The position numbers were made by a program, and so were the translations under genes. A model generated the notes under the pieces. The model was not told the origin of the DNA. It was given only the letters and a program-made list of their open reading frames with translations, and ran no database searches. Below, one piece after another: positions 54,974-64,000 of a DNA stretch of 64,000 nucleotides. The DNA comes from JAPPHA01 sp965221575 (lineage in GTDB: Bacteria > Pseudomonadota > Alphaproteobacteria > Rhodobacterales > Rhodobacteraceae). How positions within the stretch are numbered: position 1 is the stretch's first letter; each line of letters starts with the position of its first letter. Location: contig CBDCSM010000011.1 of the NCBI GenBank assembly GCA_965221575.1, positions 1-64,000 of the forward strand, written 5' to 3'.

Positions 54974-55574
54974 TCGCCAGCAGAAACCCATGAATCCGGT
55001 TCGTTTCCTCGAAGGTCATGCGCACGCCGATTCGGGAAATGAAATGTTCGACCTGCATGAATTGACAGGAATCGAACTGGTTCACGTTTCTTTTCCACGC
55101 GGCCATCTTCCGCGTTTGGACGAGCACCTGGAAAAGACGATCGGCCTCTCCTGGCCCGACCCCGGCAGGTTTTCCGCGACCGGAACAGCCTCCGCCGATC
55201 CCGGCGGAGCCCCGCTGTTGCTCATGTGGCTTGCGCCTGATCAGTGCATGCTGCTGGCACCGCAGCAGGATTCCCGCCTTGCGCGTTTCATCGATTCACT
55301 CGACGGTATCGGTTACGCGACGGACCAGACCGACAACTGGGTGGCGCTTCGGCTGTCCGGTGACCTGGCGGTCCCCGGCCTCGAGAGAATCTGTCCCCTG
55401 GACCTGCACTTGACCGCCATGCCGACCGGAACCGCTGCACGGACGGTCATGGAACATCTCGCGGTGATCATTCTGAGGGAATCGGCCGACGGGTTCCTCT
55501 TGCTGTCCCCGAGTTCATCCGCGCGTTCGTTTCACCATGCCGTCGAGACCTCCATGACCAATGCCGGCGCATGA
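54966..55574 (+). CDS. soxG: Sarcosine oxidase gamma subunit
   Basis: The fourth subunit, about 202 residues, a GcvT-N-like fold. Matching features are LLMWLAPDQCMLLAP, YATDQTDNWVALRLSGDLAV and GTAARTVMEHLAVIILRE, followed by the FLLLSPSSSARSFHHAVET end. The start is probably GTG 54966, which overlaps the soxA stop; ATG 54990 is an alternative without a ribosome binding site. It closes the soxBDAG operon. Confidence 0.9.
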   Translation: MVDRQQKPMNPVRFLEGHAHADSGNEMFDLHELTGIELVHVSFPRGHLPRLDEHLEKTIGLSWPDPGRFSATGTASADPGGAPLLLMWLAPDQCMLLAPQQDSRLARFIDSLDGIGYATDQTDNWVALRLSGDLAVPGLERICPLDLHLTAMPTGTAARTVMEHLAVIILRESADGFLLLSPSSSARSFHHAVETSMTNAGA

Positions 55575-55594
55575 AGGAAACGTCCGGGATCACG

Positions 55595-56992
55595 TCATGA
55601 CATGAGGCCGAGCCTCCCGGCTTCCTCGAGGGTTTCATCCAGCGCAATCCCCGCCCTTTCAACCAGGAGGTCGATTTCGTCTTTCGAAATGATCAGCGGC
55701 GGTGAAATCACCATGGTGTCCAGAACGCTGCGCATGATCAGGCCATTCCGAAAGCAATTATCACGGCAAATCCGGCCAACACGACCTGCCTCGCCTTCGA
55801 ACGCCCCACCCTTTGCCTTGTCCGGCGTCAGTTCGATCGCCGCCATGAGGCCGCAGGATCTCGCTTCACCGACAAGGGGATGATCTCCCAGTGTCGCCCA
55901 ACGTTCCGCGAGGTACGGTGACGCCACCTCCCCGGAATAGGCAATAATGTTTTCGTCCTGCATGATCCGGATGTTCTCGAGGGCGACCGCACAGGCTACC
56001 GGGTGCCCGGAATAGGTGTATCCGTGATTGAACTCGCCGGAGTCGTTCAGCGCGTTCGCGATCTCGCCGGAAACCACTGACGCCCCGATCGGCACGTAAC
56101 CGGAGCTCAGCCCCTTCGCGACGGTCATGACGTCCGGCCGGATCCCGAACGTGTCGGATCCGAACCAGTTTCCGGTTCGCCCGAAACCGCAGATCACCTC
56201 GTCCGCGATCAGGAGAATCTCGTACGCGTCGCAAATCCTCTGGATCTCCGGCCAGTAGGTGTCGGGCGGTATGATCACGCCGCCTGCCCCGAGGACGGGC
56301 TCGGCGATGAACGCTGCAACCCGGTCTTCGCCCAGGCGCTGGATTTCGTTCTCGAGTTCACGCGCCCGGACCAGGCCGAACTCTGCCTCGTCCCTCCCCT
56401 GGCCTTCACCGTACCAGTACGGTTGCCCGATGTGGGTAATGTCGGGAATGGGCAGCCCGCCCTGGCTGTGCATGTAGGCCATCCCGCCCAGGCTGGCGCT
56501 TCCCATCGTCGATCCGTGGTAGGCATTCTTTCGCGAGATCACGACCGTCTTGCCGGGTTTCCCTTGGACCTCCCAATAGCGACGGACGATCCGCAGGTTG
56601 GAATCATTGGCTTCCGAACCGGATCCGGCAAAAAAGGAATGTGACAAGTTGCCGGGGGTCAGTTCGGCCAGCTTTCGCGACAAGGACACGGCCGGTGGGT
56701 GGGTCGTATGGAAGAACGTGTTGTAGTACGGCAGTTGACGCATCTGCCGGGCAGCGACCTCCGACAGCTCGTGCCGCCCGTACCCGATATTGACGCACCA
56801 GAGTCCGGCCATGCCATCAAGGTAGGTCTTGCCCTCGGTGTCAGTAATCATCACGCCGTCTGCCGCGGCGACGACGCGGGCGCGCTCCGTGTTGAGCGCA
56901 CCGCCGTCCGTAAACGGGTGCATGTGGTGCGCGGCATCCAGATCCTGGAGCGTTTCGGTCGACAAGAAATCTGAAGCGGAATCCATTTCCAA
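55595..56992 (-). CDS. Class III (omega) aminotransferase
   Basis: A 465-residue PLP enzyme. The PLP lysine lies in VMTVAKGLSSGYVPIGASVV, the Asp that binds the pyridine in LLIADEVICGFGRTG, and the phosphate loop in FFAGSGSEANDSNLRIVRRY. Residues LPYYNTFFHTTHPPAV are typical of the putrescine/beta-alanine/taurine-pyruvate aminotransferase group. It converges on soxG. A diamine or omega-amino acid substrate would fit the polyamine-type importer elsewhere in the window. The exact substrate cannot be decided. The length is normal. Confidence 0.9.
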   Translation of the reverse strand: MEMDSASDFLSTETLQDLDAAHHMHPFTDGGALNTERARVVAAADGVMITDTEGKTYLDGMAGLWCVNIGYGRHELSEVAARQMRQLPYYNTFFHTTHPPAVSLSRKLAELTPGNLSHSFFAGSGSEANDSNLRIVRRYWEVQGKPGKTVVISRKNAYHGSTMGSASLGGMAYMHSQGGLPIPDITHIGQPYWYGEGQGRDEAEFGLVRARELENEIQRLGEDRVAAFIAEPVLGAGGVIIPPDTYWPEIQRICDAYEILLIADEVICGFGRTGNWFGSDTFGIRPDVMTVAKGLSSGYVPIGASVVSGEIANALNDSGEFNHGYTYSGHPVACAVALENIRIMQDENIIAYSGEVASPYLAERWATLGDHPLVGEARSCGLMAAIELTPDKAKGGAFEGEAGRVGRICRDNCFRNGLIMRSVLDTMVISPPLIISKDEIDLLVERAGIALDETLEEAGRLGLMS

Positions 56993-57809
56993 GTCCTGAC
57001 GTGGAATCGAAATCGTGTTGTCCCCTCTATAAACTCAATCGTCTCGAATTCCAGACGCCCGTCACACGATGGGGTGCATAGCCGGGTCGGTGCAGAACCT
57101 CATCTCCCTGATATTGACTTTTGCCTTCTCGTTAAGGCCCAGATTAGGAAGATTACCCTGTGGTCGATCCAGAATCTGGCATCAGGGAGAACAGGCTCGA
57201 GTCTTCACAGGCTGCCGGACCCGCAAAGCCGACATTCACTGCGAAAGGCCCACCAGCACGAATCCCGAATGGAGAATCAATCCAAATCTCCCGAGCAAAT
57301 CGTCACTAACTTATTGATTCCGCGACGTGCTTCGGATTCCCGATTTCGCCTGCCAAGATCTGTTGGTTGCCGAACTGTTTGGCGCACCGACCGACGTACG
57401 AGGTTGTCCGTCTCATGTCTTCGGCCCATACAAGCTAACTTGAGTTTGTTCTCTCGACGGGGCCAGCGCCGAGCGGAGGCGGTTCCGCCTGGAAACGCCG
57501 GCCGAACAAGGAACACCTCGATAAACTCGACAAGAGTCGATGATCGATGCTCGAAACGAGACCCTCCCAACGCACATTGCCAATTGGGAACACTCCCAGA
57601 TTCTTCCGCAAAATTCTCGTCAGCAACTTGCTCCCCTAATGGAAGGTGGGAAGTCTGGATTTCAACGATTTACTCTTCCTGCTTGGGTTGAAGAAAGAGA
57701 TTCCGGGATCCACGAGAAAACTGATTACGAACTGTTCCCCGGCTTTTTCCGGGAAAACAGCCATGGTAACGGCGCCCGCGCCCGCTGTCTCTGCTATGCT
57801 GTGAACTTG
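56993..57809. other. Long intergenic stretch between divergent genes
   Basis: About 820 bp. No frame carries a recognised motif or convincing start. It should hold promoters for the aminotransferase and for the AAA ATPase. Parts may be decayed coding DNA. Confidence 0.45.
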
Positions 57810-58961
57810 ATGTCAGGGATTCCTGATAACCCGTTCACGCCCGGAGTCGGCGAATTGCCCCCAGTGATGGGACATAGGCCCGAAGTCGAGACTCATCTGC
57901 TACGGATGCTCCGCAAATTGCGCAAAGGGCGGGCACATGCGAAATTCGCAATTCTCTATGGCCCACGCGGCAACGGTAAGACGGTGTTGTTGACGTGGCT
58001 CGAAAACCAAGCCGCAGGCGAGTCCATCACCTGTGCCTCCCTGATGCCGGAGAACCTCCAAACGGATGGGGCACTGGCCCGCGCCCTGGAAGCAGCGGCC
58101 GGACATCCCGCAATTGTGCGGAAGATTCTGCAGAGCCTCGATTTCACAATCTCCGCCGGGATGGCCGGTGTCAGTGCGCAACTGGGGGTACGGGACAAGG
58201 AAACGGACCCCGCGCGGCAGATCGCAAGGATGACACTTCTGATCACACTCGACGAAGCCCATCGAGTGGTGCCATCCCAATTGGCGCGGCTAATGGACGC
58301 GGTGCAGGCCGCAGGCAAGACGTCTCCGGTCGCGCTCGTCTTGGCAGGCACTCCCGGACCCGAAGACACGCTACGTGCAAGCGGTGCCAGCTACTGGAGC
58401 CGCGCCGCGCAACTCGCTGTCGGACTGCTACCACCAGTTGAGGCAAAACGAGCCGTGGCCGAACCGTTTCGACAAGCCGGTATTTCGCTTACGGACAAAG
58501 TAGCGACGTCCCTGGCGGCGGTGGCCGACCATTACCCGTACTTCCTGCAGCTCTACGGTGCGGTGGCTTGGGATGCAGTGACCGCAGCCGGGACCTGGCA
58601 TCCGGGACCGGAACAAATGGCTGTTGCCAAGGAAATCGGCCACGCTAAACGGCGGGGCTATTTTTCGGATCGCTACGAAGAATTCTCGGATGCAAGAGCA
58701 TTGCCGTTGGCACGTGCTGTGGCTCTGGCCTTTCAGGAGCATGACGAGTGCCTGGACGATGCCCAACTGAACGCGGTGCTTGATCGTACGGCTGCTGGCG
58801 GAAATCTCGAGACACCCGACGCTCAGCGACTTCTTCGTGCGCACGGCTACATCTGGCGGCCGCAACCGGGGGCAGACTGGGAACCCGGCATTTCAAGCCT
58901 CATGGACTACATGATTGCGAAAACGGAACCCGCCACACTGCGGCTGGATCGCGAATTCTGA
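57810..58961 (+). CDS. Stand-alone AAA ATPase of unknown role
   Basis: A 383-residue ATPase. The opening NPFTPGVGELPPVMGHRPEV is followed by Walker A ILYGPRGNGKTVLLTW (about residues 50-65). Walker B is LLITLDEAHRV and a sensor-like strand reads VALVLAGTPGPED. The C-terminal 150 residues form helices and a likely winged helix (YFSDRYEEFSDARALPLARA). The layout resembles Orc1/Cdc6-like or MoxR-unrelated AAA ATPases common as orphan genes in transfer-prone regions. ATG 57810 or GTG 57801 is the likely start; the frame is open to 57540. No partner gene is adjacent. Confidence 0.75.
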   Translation: MSGIPDNPFTPGVGELPPVMGHRPEVETHLLRMLRKLRKGRAHAKFAILYGPRGNGKTVLLTWLENQAAGESITCASLMPENLQTDGALARALEAAAGHPAIVRKILQSLDFTISAGMAGVSAQLGVRDKETDPARQIARMTLLITLDEAHRVVPSQLARLMDAVQAAGKTSPVALVLAGTPGPEDTLRASGASYWSRAAQLAVGLLPPVEAKRAVAEPFRQAGISLTDKVATSLAAVADHYPYFLQLYGAVAWDAVTAAGTWHPGPEQMAVAKEIGHAKRRGYFSDRYEEFSDARALPLARAVALAFQEHDECLDDAQLNAVLDRTAAGGNLETPDAQRLLRAHGYIWRPQPGADWEPGISSLMDYMIAKTEPATLRLDREF

Positions 58962-59311
58962 ACGGATGCGATCGTCGACACCTCAATTTGGCGCTGCATA
59001 TTGCGACATACACACGCTCGCCAGGACCTTGCGCCCAAACGTGCCGCAATGAGCAAGGGAACTGTTGCCGCCCGGATCGCCCTGACAGATTGCCAAGCCT
59101 GTCTCGTGCCAGGTATTCGTGCCAACCTCAAAATCCGGATAGGAGCCAAGATCGGCAAAATCCGCCGGCGTGCCGGACGATCCTGCCAAGGCGCCCGCCG
59201 GGGACACGCGGCGATTCCAAAAGTCGCCATGGAAGTCTCGCTTCATTTGCGACGAAAGGGATTCGATGGGTGTCGGATTTGGCGCACGCCAAACGAACGC
59301 CGGCATGCCGA
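58962..59311. other. Intergenic region between AAA ATPase and phoB
   Basis: About 350 bp. Frames on both strands are open but lack motifs and ribosome binding sites. No RNA or terminator was recognised. Confidence 0.45.
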
Positions 59312-60016
59312 TCAGCGGTTGCGGGCGACATAGTTTTCATCGAACGCGTATCCGGACGATCGAACCGTCCGAATCGGGTCGGGTTTTGAACCGGCATTGA
59401 GCGCCTTGCGCAACCGCCCGATGCTGACGTCCACTGTCCTGATCTCGATATCAGCGTCCCGGTCCCAGACGCGGTCGAGCAGCTCATCCCGGGAATACAC
59501 CCTTCCCGGGCGCCGGATCATGAGCGACAGCAGCCGGAATTCCGTTGGCCCGAGCGCGACATCCCGCGACCCGCGTGTCACCCGCATCCGGGTTCCGTCA
59601 ACCGATATGTCCGCGGCCGTAAAGACGTTGCCATCGAGCCCGGGGAACGAGCGCCGCAAGAGTGCCCGCACGCGCGCAACGAGTTCAGCCATCGAAAACG
59701 GCTTGGAGACATAGTCGTCCGCGCCGGTCTCCAGGCCCCTGACCCGGTCGCTTTCCTCGCCACGGGCCGTCAGCATGAGCACGGGAATCGTCCTGGTCGT
59801 CTTCCGCCTCCGGAGCCGTCGACACAATTCCAGCCCCGACACGCCCGGCACCATCCAGTCCACGATCAGCAGGTCGGGACATTCATCCTCGACCATCTCG
59901 AGAGCCTCGTCGCCCCGCGCCGCGCTCAGCGTTTCGTATCCTTCCCTCTCCAGGGCATAGGTCAACAACCGGCGAAGCGCATCGTCATCCTCGACAATGA
60001 GTATGTGCGTATTCAT
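59312..60016 (-). CDS. phoB: Phosphate regulon response regulator PhoB
   Basis: A 234-residue OmpR-family regulator. The receiver domain has the acidic pocket ILIVEDDDALRR, the phospho-accepting Asp in LLIVDWMVPGVSG, and Lys in DDYVSKPFSM. The C-terminal winged helix reads LGPTEFRLLSLMIRRPGRVY then VDVSIGRLRKAL. It activates pho regulon genes at pho boxes when phosphate is scarce. It is last in the pst-phoU-phoB operon; no phoR is present in the window. Confidence 0.95.
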   Translation of the reverse strand: MNTHILIVEDDDALRRLLTYALEREGYETLSAARGDEALEMVEDECPDLLIVDWMVPGVSGLELCRRLRRRKTTRTIPVLMLTARGEESDRVRGLETGADDYVSKPFSMAELVARVRALLRRSFPGLDGNVFTAADISVDGTRMRVTRGSRDVALGPTEFRLLSLMIRRPGRVYSRDELLDRVWDRDADIEIRTVDVSIGRLRKALNAGSKPDPIRTVRSSGYAFDENYVARNR

Positions 60017-60062
60017 GGCCGGTCGCGCGAGCGCGTCTTCTCTTCACCGGCTGGCCAGCGAC

Positions 60063-60770
60063 TCACTCGAATACCTCGATGCTGACGGGATCGCCCTTGG
60101 GCCGGTCGTCGCCAAGCGGCTGACCTTCGACAATGAAATGCACGGATTCGGCAATATGCGTCGTGTGATCGCCGATGCGCTCCAGGTTCTTGGCGACGAA
60201 CAGGAGTTGGGAGCCGAGGCCGATCGTTCTCGGATCCTCCATCATGTAGGTCAGCACTTCCCGGAAGAGCGCGTTGTACGTATCGTCGAGTTCAACATCC
60301 CTGAGCCAGATGCTTCGAGCCCTGTCCGTGTTCTTCGACACATACGCATCAAGGACTTCGGAGAGCTGGGCAGAGGTTTGTCTGCCCATGCGCACGATCG
60401 AGGACGAAAGCTTGATCCGCCGTTTTCCAACAAGAACAATCCCGCGACGGGCAATGTTCTCCGCCAGGTCGCCGATCCTCTCCAGTGTCGTGGCGATCTT
60501 GAGCGCGGCGAGCAGTTCCCTGAGATCCTGGGCCATTGGCTGGCGAAGCGCGATCGTCGTCGTGGCCATCTCCTCGACGCCGAGCTCGAGTTCATCGAGC
60601 CGGTCATCCAGGCTGAAGACACGTTCGGCAAGCGAGATGTCCCGGCTCCGAATGGCTTCCACCGCGTGAGCCAGCATTTCCTCGGCCAAGCCGCCCATTT
60701 CGGACACCTTGGCCTGGATCTCCACGAGATCCTTGTCGAATGCGGAAACAATGTGTGGACCGGCTTCCAT
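60063..60770 (-). CDS. phoU: Phosphate transport system regulator PhoU
   Basis: A 235-residue all-helical protein with two PhoU repeats. Metal-cluster-type motifs are visible as SLDDRLDELE and, in the second repeat, NLERIGDHTTHIAESV. It couples the Pst transporter state to the PhoR-PhoB pathway and limits phosphate uptake. The position between pstB and phoB is standard. Confidence 0.95.
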   Translation of the reverse strand: MEAGPHIVSAFDKDLVEIQAKVSEMGGLAEEMLAHAVEAIRSRDISLAERVFSLDDRLDELELGVEEMATTTIALRQPMAQDLRELLAALKIATTLERIGDLAENIARRGIVLVGKRRIKLSSSIVRMGRQTSAQLSEVLDAYVSKNTDRARSIWLRDVELDDTYNALFREVLTYMMEDPRTIGLGSQLLFVAKNLERIGDHTTHIAESVHFIVEGQPLGDDRPKGDPVSIEVFE

Positions 60771-60808
60771 CGCTCAATCGTCCCCCTTGAATTTCTCGGA
60801 AGTGGCGA

Positions 60809-61675
60809 TCAACCGAAACGCCCGGTGATATAGTCCTGCGTACGCTGATCCTCGGGATTGGTGAAGATCTGCGTCGTTTCGCCATGTTCCACCATCGCCC
60901 CGAGGTGGAAGAAAGCCGTCTTCTGGCTGACTCGCGCCGCCTGCTGCATGGAATGGGTGACGATAACGACCGAGTAGTTCAGCCGTAATTCGTCGATCAG
61001 TTCCTCGATCTGGGCTGTTGCGATCGGATCGAGCGCCGAGCAGGGTTCATCCATCAGAAGGACTTCGGGCGCGGTCGCAACCGCGCGCGCGATACACAAC
61101 CTTTGCTGTTGCCCCCCCGAAAGCCCGGTCCCGGGTTCGTGGAGGCGATCCTTGACCTCGCGCCAGAGCGCGGCACGCCTCAGGCATTGTTCCACGACTT
61201 CGTCGAGTTCCACCCGGTTGTTGGTGAGGCCATGAATGCGCGGGCCGTAGGCGACATTGTCGTATACGGATTTCGGGAAGGGGTTCGGTTTCTGAAACAC
61301 CATTCCGACCCTGGCCCTGAGCTGAACCGGATCGACCGTGCGGCCATAGATGTCCTGCCTGTCGAGAAGGATCTCGCCGGTGACCTCGCACGTGTCGATC
61401 GTGTCGTTCATCCGGTTGAGGCAACGGAGAAAGGTCGATTTGCCGCATCCGGACGGTCCAATGAACGCCATGACCATCTTGTCCGGGATGTCGACGTCAA
61501 CGTCCTTGATGGCGTGATTGGAGCCGTAACGCACGTTGACATTCCGGGCCGAGAATTTCGTGCCGTGTTCTTCCTGGTCCGGATCGATCAGGCCCGCAGT
61601 AGCTGCCACTTTTTCCCCCAACGGGATTCCGCTCGTTGACACGCGGCCATGCCCGGTTCCGAATTCCATCACCAC
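60809..61675 (-). CDS. pstB: Phosphate ABC transporter ATPase PstB
   Basis: A 288-residue ATPase of the high-affinity phosphate importer. Walker A is FIGPSGCGKSTFLRC, followed by the PstB hallmark LNRMNDTIDTCEVTGEILLD. The signature is LSGGQQQRLCIARAVA and Walker B is VLLMDEPCSALDPIAT. The first 38 residues are a non-conserved extension, so an internal start is possible. It overlaps pstA by seven bases and precedes phoU by 38 bp. Confidence 0.95.
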   Translation of the reverse strand: MVMEFGTGHGRVSTSGIPLGEKVAATAGLIDPDQEEHGTKFSARNVNVRYGSNHAIKDVDVDIPDKMVMAFIGPSGCGKSTFLRCLNRMNDTIDTCEVTGEILLDRQDIYGRTVDPVQLRARVGMVFQKPNPFPKSVYDNVAYGPRIHGLTNNRVELDEVVEQCLRRAALWREVKDRLHEPGTGLSGGQQQRLCIARAVATAPEVLLMDEPCSALDPIATAQIEELIDELRLNYSVVIVTHSMQQAARVSQKTAFFHLGAMVEHGETTQIFTNPEDQRTQDYITGRFG

Positions 61676-63468
61676 CTCCGTTCAAATCGCCTGCGCAGGA
61701 ATACCGCCAGGGCATTCATGAGCACGAGAAAAACCAGCAAGACGCAAATGGCCGCTGCCGTTCGCGCCTCGAATGCCCGTTCAGGGAGATCGGACCACCT
61801 GAACACCTGAACCGGAAGTGCCGTGGCACTCTCGGTTATTCCTCCCGGAATGTCCACGATGAAGGCCACCATTCCGATCATGATCAATGGCGCTGTCTCT
61901 CCAAGCGCCTGCGCCATTCCGATGATCGTTCCGGTCAGGATCCCCGGCAGCGCCAGTGGCAACACGTGATGAAAGGAGGTCTGCAATCTGGAAGCGCCAA
62001 CCCCGAGGGCGGCATCCCGAATAGATGGCGGAACCGCCGCAATGGCTGCGCGCGATGCGATGATGATCGTCGGAAGCGTCATCAGGGCAAGCGCGACCCC
62101 GCCCGCGATCGGCGCGGATCGAGGCAAACCGAAAAAGCCCAGGAACACAGACAGGGCAAGCAACCCGAATACGATCGAAGGAACCGCGGCGAGATTGTTG
62201 ATGTTGACTTCGATCAGGTCAGTCCAGCGGTTCCTGGGAGCAAATTCTTCGAGATAGACCGCGGCGAGCACCCCGACCGGAAAGGCAAGCACGAATGTCA
62301 CGACCATGGTCCAGAACGATCCCGAAACAGCGCCGAGAATGCCGGCAAGTTCCGGCTCACGGCTGTCGCCCGAGGTGAAGAACCGCCAGTTGATGACCTG
62401 GCGGACAGCACCTTCCTTTTCGAGATCGTCAAGAAGGACGGTCTGCAGGTCGGAGACCTTTCTCCTCGCCTCCGGCACCTCGTTGACAAAGAACGACCAT
62501 TCGCGCCCGGTCGCCCGCTCGGGAGGCGCACCGGATGCCGCAAGGGACGTTATGACGGCCCGGTCGGACAGGACCTCCTCGAACCTGTACCAGCCCGAGC
62601 CCGCCCTCAGGACCAGTGACGGCATTGCCGAATCAAGCTGTATCGGGCGGCCATCGGAGCGCGCCATGTCAACCAGGTCGCGGGCTTCGTCGAGCAGCTT
62701 GTCACGCCTGGCGGCGCTCGAATCGGCGCGCCGGCGAAACTCCTCGCGTTTCTCCTGGGTCTCCGCAGTTCGAAACTGGTCCTCGAAGACCTGCCGTCCG
62801 CTTTCGTAAAGCGCGGCCTGGTTCTGCAGCCGCTCCGACCGATCGAGAAGCACGTGACCAACCGACCGCACGACCCCGTCGAACACGGGTTGCTCCGCCT
62901 GGATTGACCAGCGGCCCTTTCCATTCTCCGTCACCGTTATCGCGACGCCGTCGGGTTTCGGCAATTCGTCAAGGCGACCGTAAACTCCCTTGAAATAGAG
63001 GTCGGCGACATCGGAGGCGAGGAATGAGAACTCGATCGATGAACCGACGACTGAAGGATCGGCCATCGCATGCTGCCGGAGTTCGAACGCGGCCCCCACG
63101 CTGACGATGTCGTAGAGTTGCCTGCGGGCTTTCCGGCCCTGGACGTACGAAAACCGCGCCTTTAGCATGTCCCTCGTGATCCCCACGAAATCCGCGGTGC
63201 CGATGACGCCGCTGTCTCCAGTTCGATCCGGATCCACCTCTTCGACCGGCAGTTCGGTCTCGAGCACGATGTAGTGTTCAGTCAATGCTGCCCAGGTCTT
63301 GGTGACAACGGACCAGGCGAGCGCAGCCAGTGCCGACAGCGCCAGCGCCATGGCAATGATCCCGTACGCCTTGAGCCTTTGTTCCGCCCGCCTTCGTTTC
63401 TTCAGGCGTGCCAGCGAACCGGGTGTTCCAAGGGGCCCAGGAGATGAACGCATTTCGACGTCAAACAT
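61669..63468 (-). CDS. pstA: Phosphate ABC transporter permease PstA, long form
   Basis: A 599-residue permease. After a first TM (GIIAMALALSALAALAWSVV) comes a periplasmic insert of about 310 residues, the DUF3333-type extension seen in proteobacterial long PstA proteins. The C-terminal 240 residues are the typical permease with FVLAFPVGVLAAVYLEEFAP, the EAA-like loop RDAALGVGASRLQTSFHHVL, and GETAPLIMIGMVAF. It overlaps pstB by seven bases and follows pstC by 10 bp. Confidence 0.93.
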   Translation of the reverse strand: MFDVEMRSSPGPLGTPGSLARLKKRRRAEQRLKAYGIIAMALALSALAALAWSVVTKTWAALTEHYIVLETELPVEEVDPDRTGDSGVIGTADFVGITRDMLKARFSYVQGRKARRQLYDIVSVGAAFELRQHAMADPSVVGSSIEFSFLASDVADLYFKGVYGRLDELPKPDGVAITVTENGKGRWSIQAEQPVFDGVVRSVGHVLLDRSERLQNQAALYESGRQVFEDQFRTAETQEKREEFRRRADSSAARRDKLLDEARDLVDMARSDGRPIQLDSAMPSLVLRAGSGWYRFEEVLSDRAVITSLAASGAPPERATGREWSFFVNEVPEARRKVSDLQTVLLDDLEKEGAVRQVINWRFFTSGDSREPELAGILGAVSGSFWTMVVTFVLAFPVGVLAAVYLEEFAPRNRWTDLIEVNINNLAAVPSIVFGLLALSVFLGFFGLPRSAPIAGGVALALMTLPTIIIASRAAIAAVPPSIRDAALGVGASRLQTSFHHVLPLALPGILTGTIIGMAQALGETAPLIMIGMVAFIVDIPGGITESATALPVQVFRWSDLPERAFEARTAAAICVLLVFLVLMNALAVFLRRRFERRW

Positions 63469-63478
63469 GGCGCGATCT

Positions 63479-64000
63479 TCAGTCGTAGGCTTCGCGATAC
63501 CGGCGGACGATCCGGATCGCGACGATGTTGAGTGCGAGGGTTACGCAAAAGAGCGTGAACCCGAGGGTAAAGGCCGGACCTGCCGCCGTTTCGGCTTCCG
63601 TGTCACCGGTGATCAGCATGACGATCTGAACGGTGACCGTCGTGACCGCGTCCAGTGGATTGACCGTCAGGTTGGCGCTTTGCCCCGCGGCCATGACCAC
63701 GATCATGGTCTCCCCGACCGCGCGCGAAACGCCGAGAAGGCAGGCCGAAACAATCCCGGGCAGAGCAGCGGGCAGAACGACATGGCGGATCGTTTCGGCC
63801 TTGGTCGCACCCAAGCCGTACGACCCGTCCCGAAGGCTCTGCGGCACCGCGTTGATCACGTCGTCCGACAGCGAGGAGATGAACGGAATGATCATCAAAC
63901 CCATGACGATTCCGGCTGCCAGCGCACTTTCCGATGCCACGGACAACCCGATGGAATCTCCAGCGTCCCGAATGACGGGAGCCACGGTAATCGCCGCGAA
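63479..64000 (-). CDS. pstC: Phosphate ABC transporter permease PstC (partial, runs off the window)
   Basis: Only the C-terminal part is present, about 173 residues, and the frame continues past the window end. The permease loop reads SLRDGSYGLGATKAETIRHV and VLPAALPGIVSACLLGVSRA, followed by GETMIVVMAAGQSANLTVNP, the PstC motif. The final TM and RIVRRYREAYD end are complete. The rest of the gene and probably pstS or phoR lie beyond. Confidence 0.92.
   Translation of the reverse strand, partial: FAAITVAPVIRDAGDSIGLSVASESALAAGIVMGLMIIPFISSLSDDVINAVPQSLRDGSYGLGATKAETIRHVVLPAALPGIVSACLLGVSRAVGETMIVVMAAGQSANLTVNPLDAVTTVTVQIVMLITGDTEAETAAGPAFTLGFTLFCVTLALNIVAIRIVRRYREAYD

Noticed and set aside
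58983..59306. A 107-codon minus-strand frame before phoB
   Set aside because: It has some protein-like patches, but no start signal and no recognisable domain.

Overview
The window reads as chromosome of a GC-rich alphaproteobacterium, most like the Rhodospirillales and relatives. This rests on a short-form proS followed by lolC-lolD, an hda-type DnaA-like gene beside an AI-2E permease, ppk-ppx, a heterotetrameric sarcosine oxidase operon, and a pst-phoU-phoB operon whose PstA carries a long N-terminal domain. No rRNA or tRNA gene was recognised. Assignments come from reading motifs and gene order; no database search was possible.

Core and metabolic blocks. (1) 99-5310, minus: an opine-type dehydrogenase followed by a polyamine/opine-type ABC importer (binding protein, two permeases, ATPase). 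A complete IS5-like element (5522-6480, 3-bp target duplication) lies just upstream. (2) 6895-13967: an FAD oxidoreductase divergent from a beta-oxidation operon (LCAD-type acyl-CoA dehydrogenase, a frameshifted GST, thiolase, FadB/FadJ-type protein). (3) 14163-14921: a voltage-gated potassium channel gene with three different in-frame stops and a 12-copy ATC microsatellite. (4) 15261-20173: a Fic protein, a DMT exporter and an acyl-CoA ligase. (5) 20174-29415: a structured noncoding stretch, an M48-like membrane protein that has lost its metal motif, then lolD, lolC, proS, ppx and ppk. (6) 35128-37739: hda, an AI-2E permease and a class I amidotransferase. (7) 48141-56992: a PhyH-family dioxygenase, a GlxA/AraC regulator divergent from soxBDAG, and a class III aminotransferase. 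(8) 57810-64000: an AAA ATPase, then phoB, phoU, pstB, pstA and the end of pstC.

Accessory zones. The stretch from 29.4 to 35.1 kb separates hda from ppk, which are usually close together in this group. It is visibly AT-rich and holds a compact five-gene operon (30570-34519): a PD-(D/E)XK nuclease-like protein, two paralogous small acidic proteins, a three-TM membrane protein and a DPPW-motif methyltransferase-like protein. I consider this the best candidate for an undescribed (probably defence) system; a decayed transposase sits at its hda-side edge. The second zone, 37.8-48.1 kb, is a graveyard of mobile and conflict genes: a two-repeat type I-E-like CRISPR remnant with the exact 61-bp period, a secreted small protein, a nuclease-like protein, a frameshifted Sel1 gene, a Tn3-family end that truncates an oxidoreductase gene, an intact aldo/keto reductase, a serine recombinase with an atypical tail, an intact AbiE type IV toxin-antitoxin pair, a broken GIY-YIG gene, HTH genes and an altered MNT nucleotidyltransferase.

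Biological picture: an organism living on amines, N-methyl amino acids, opines or polyamines and fatty acids, with phosphate and polyphosphate control, and with many young pseudogenes and mobile scars. That combination suggests relaxed selection or a host- or particle-associated life; this is inference.
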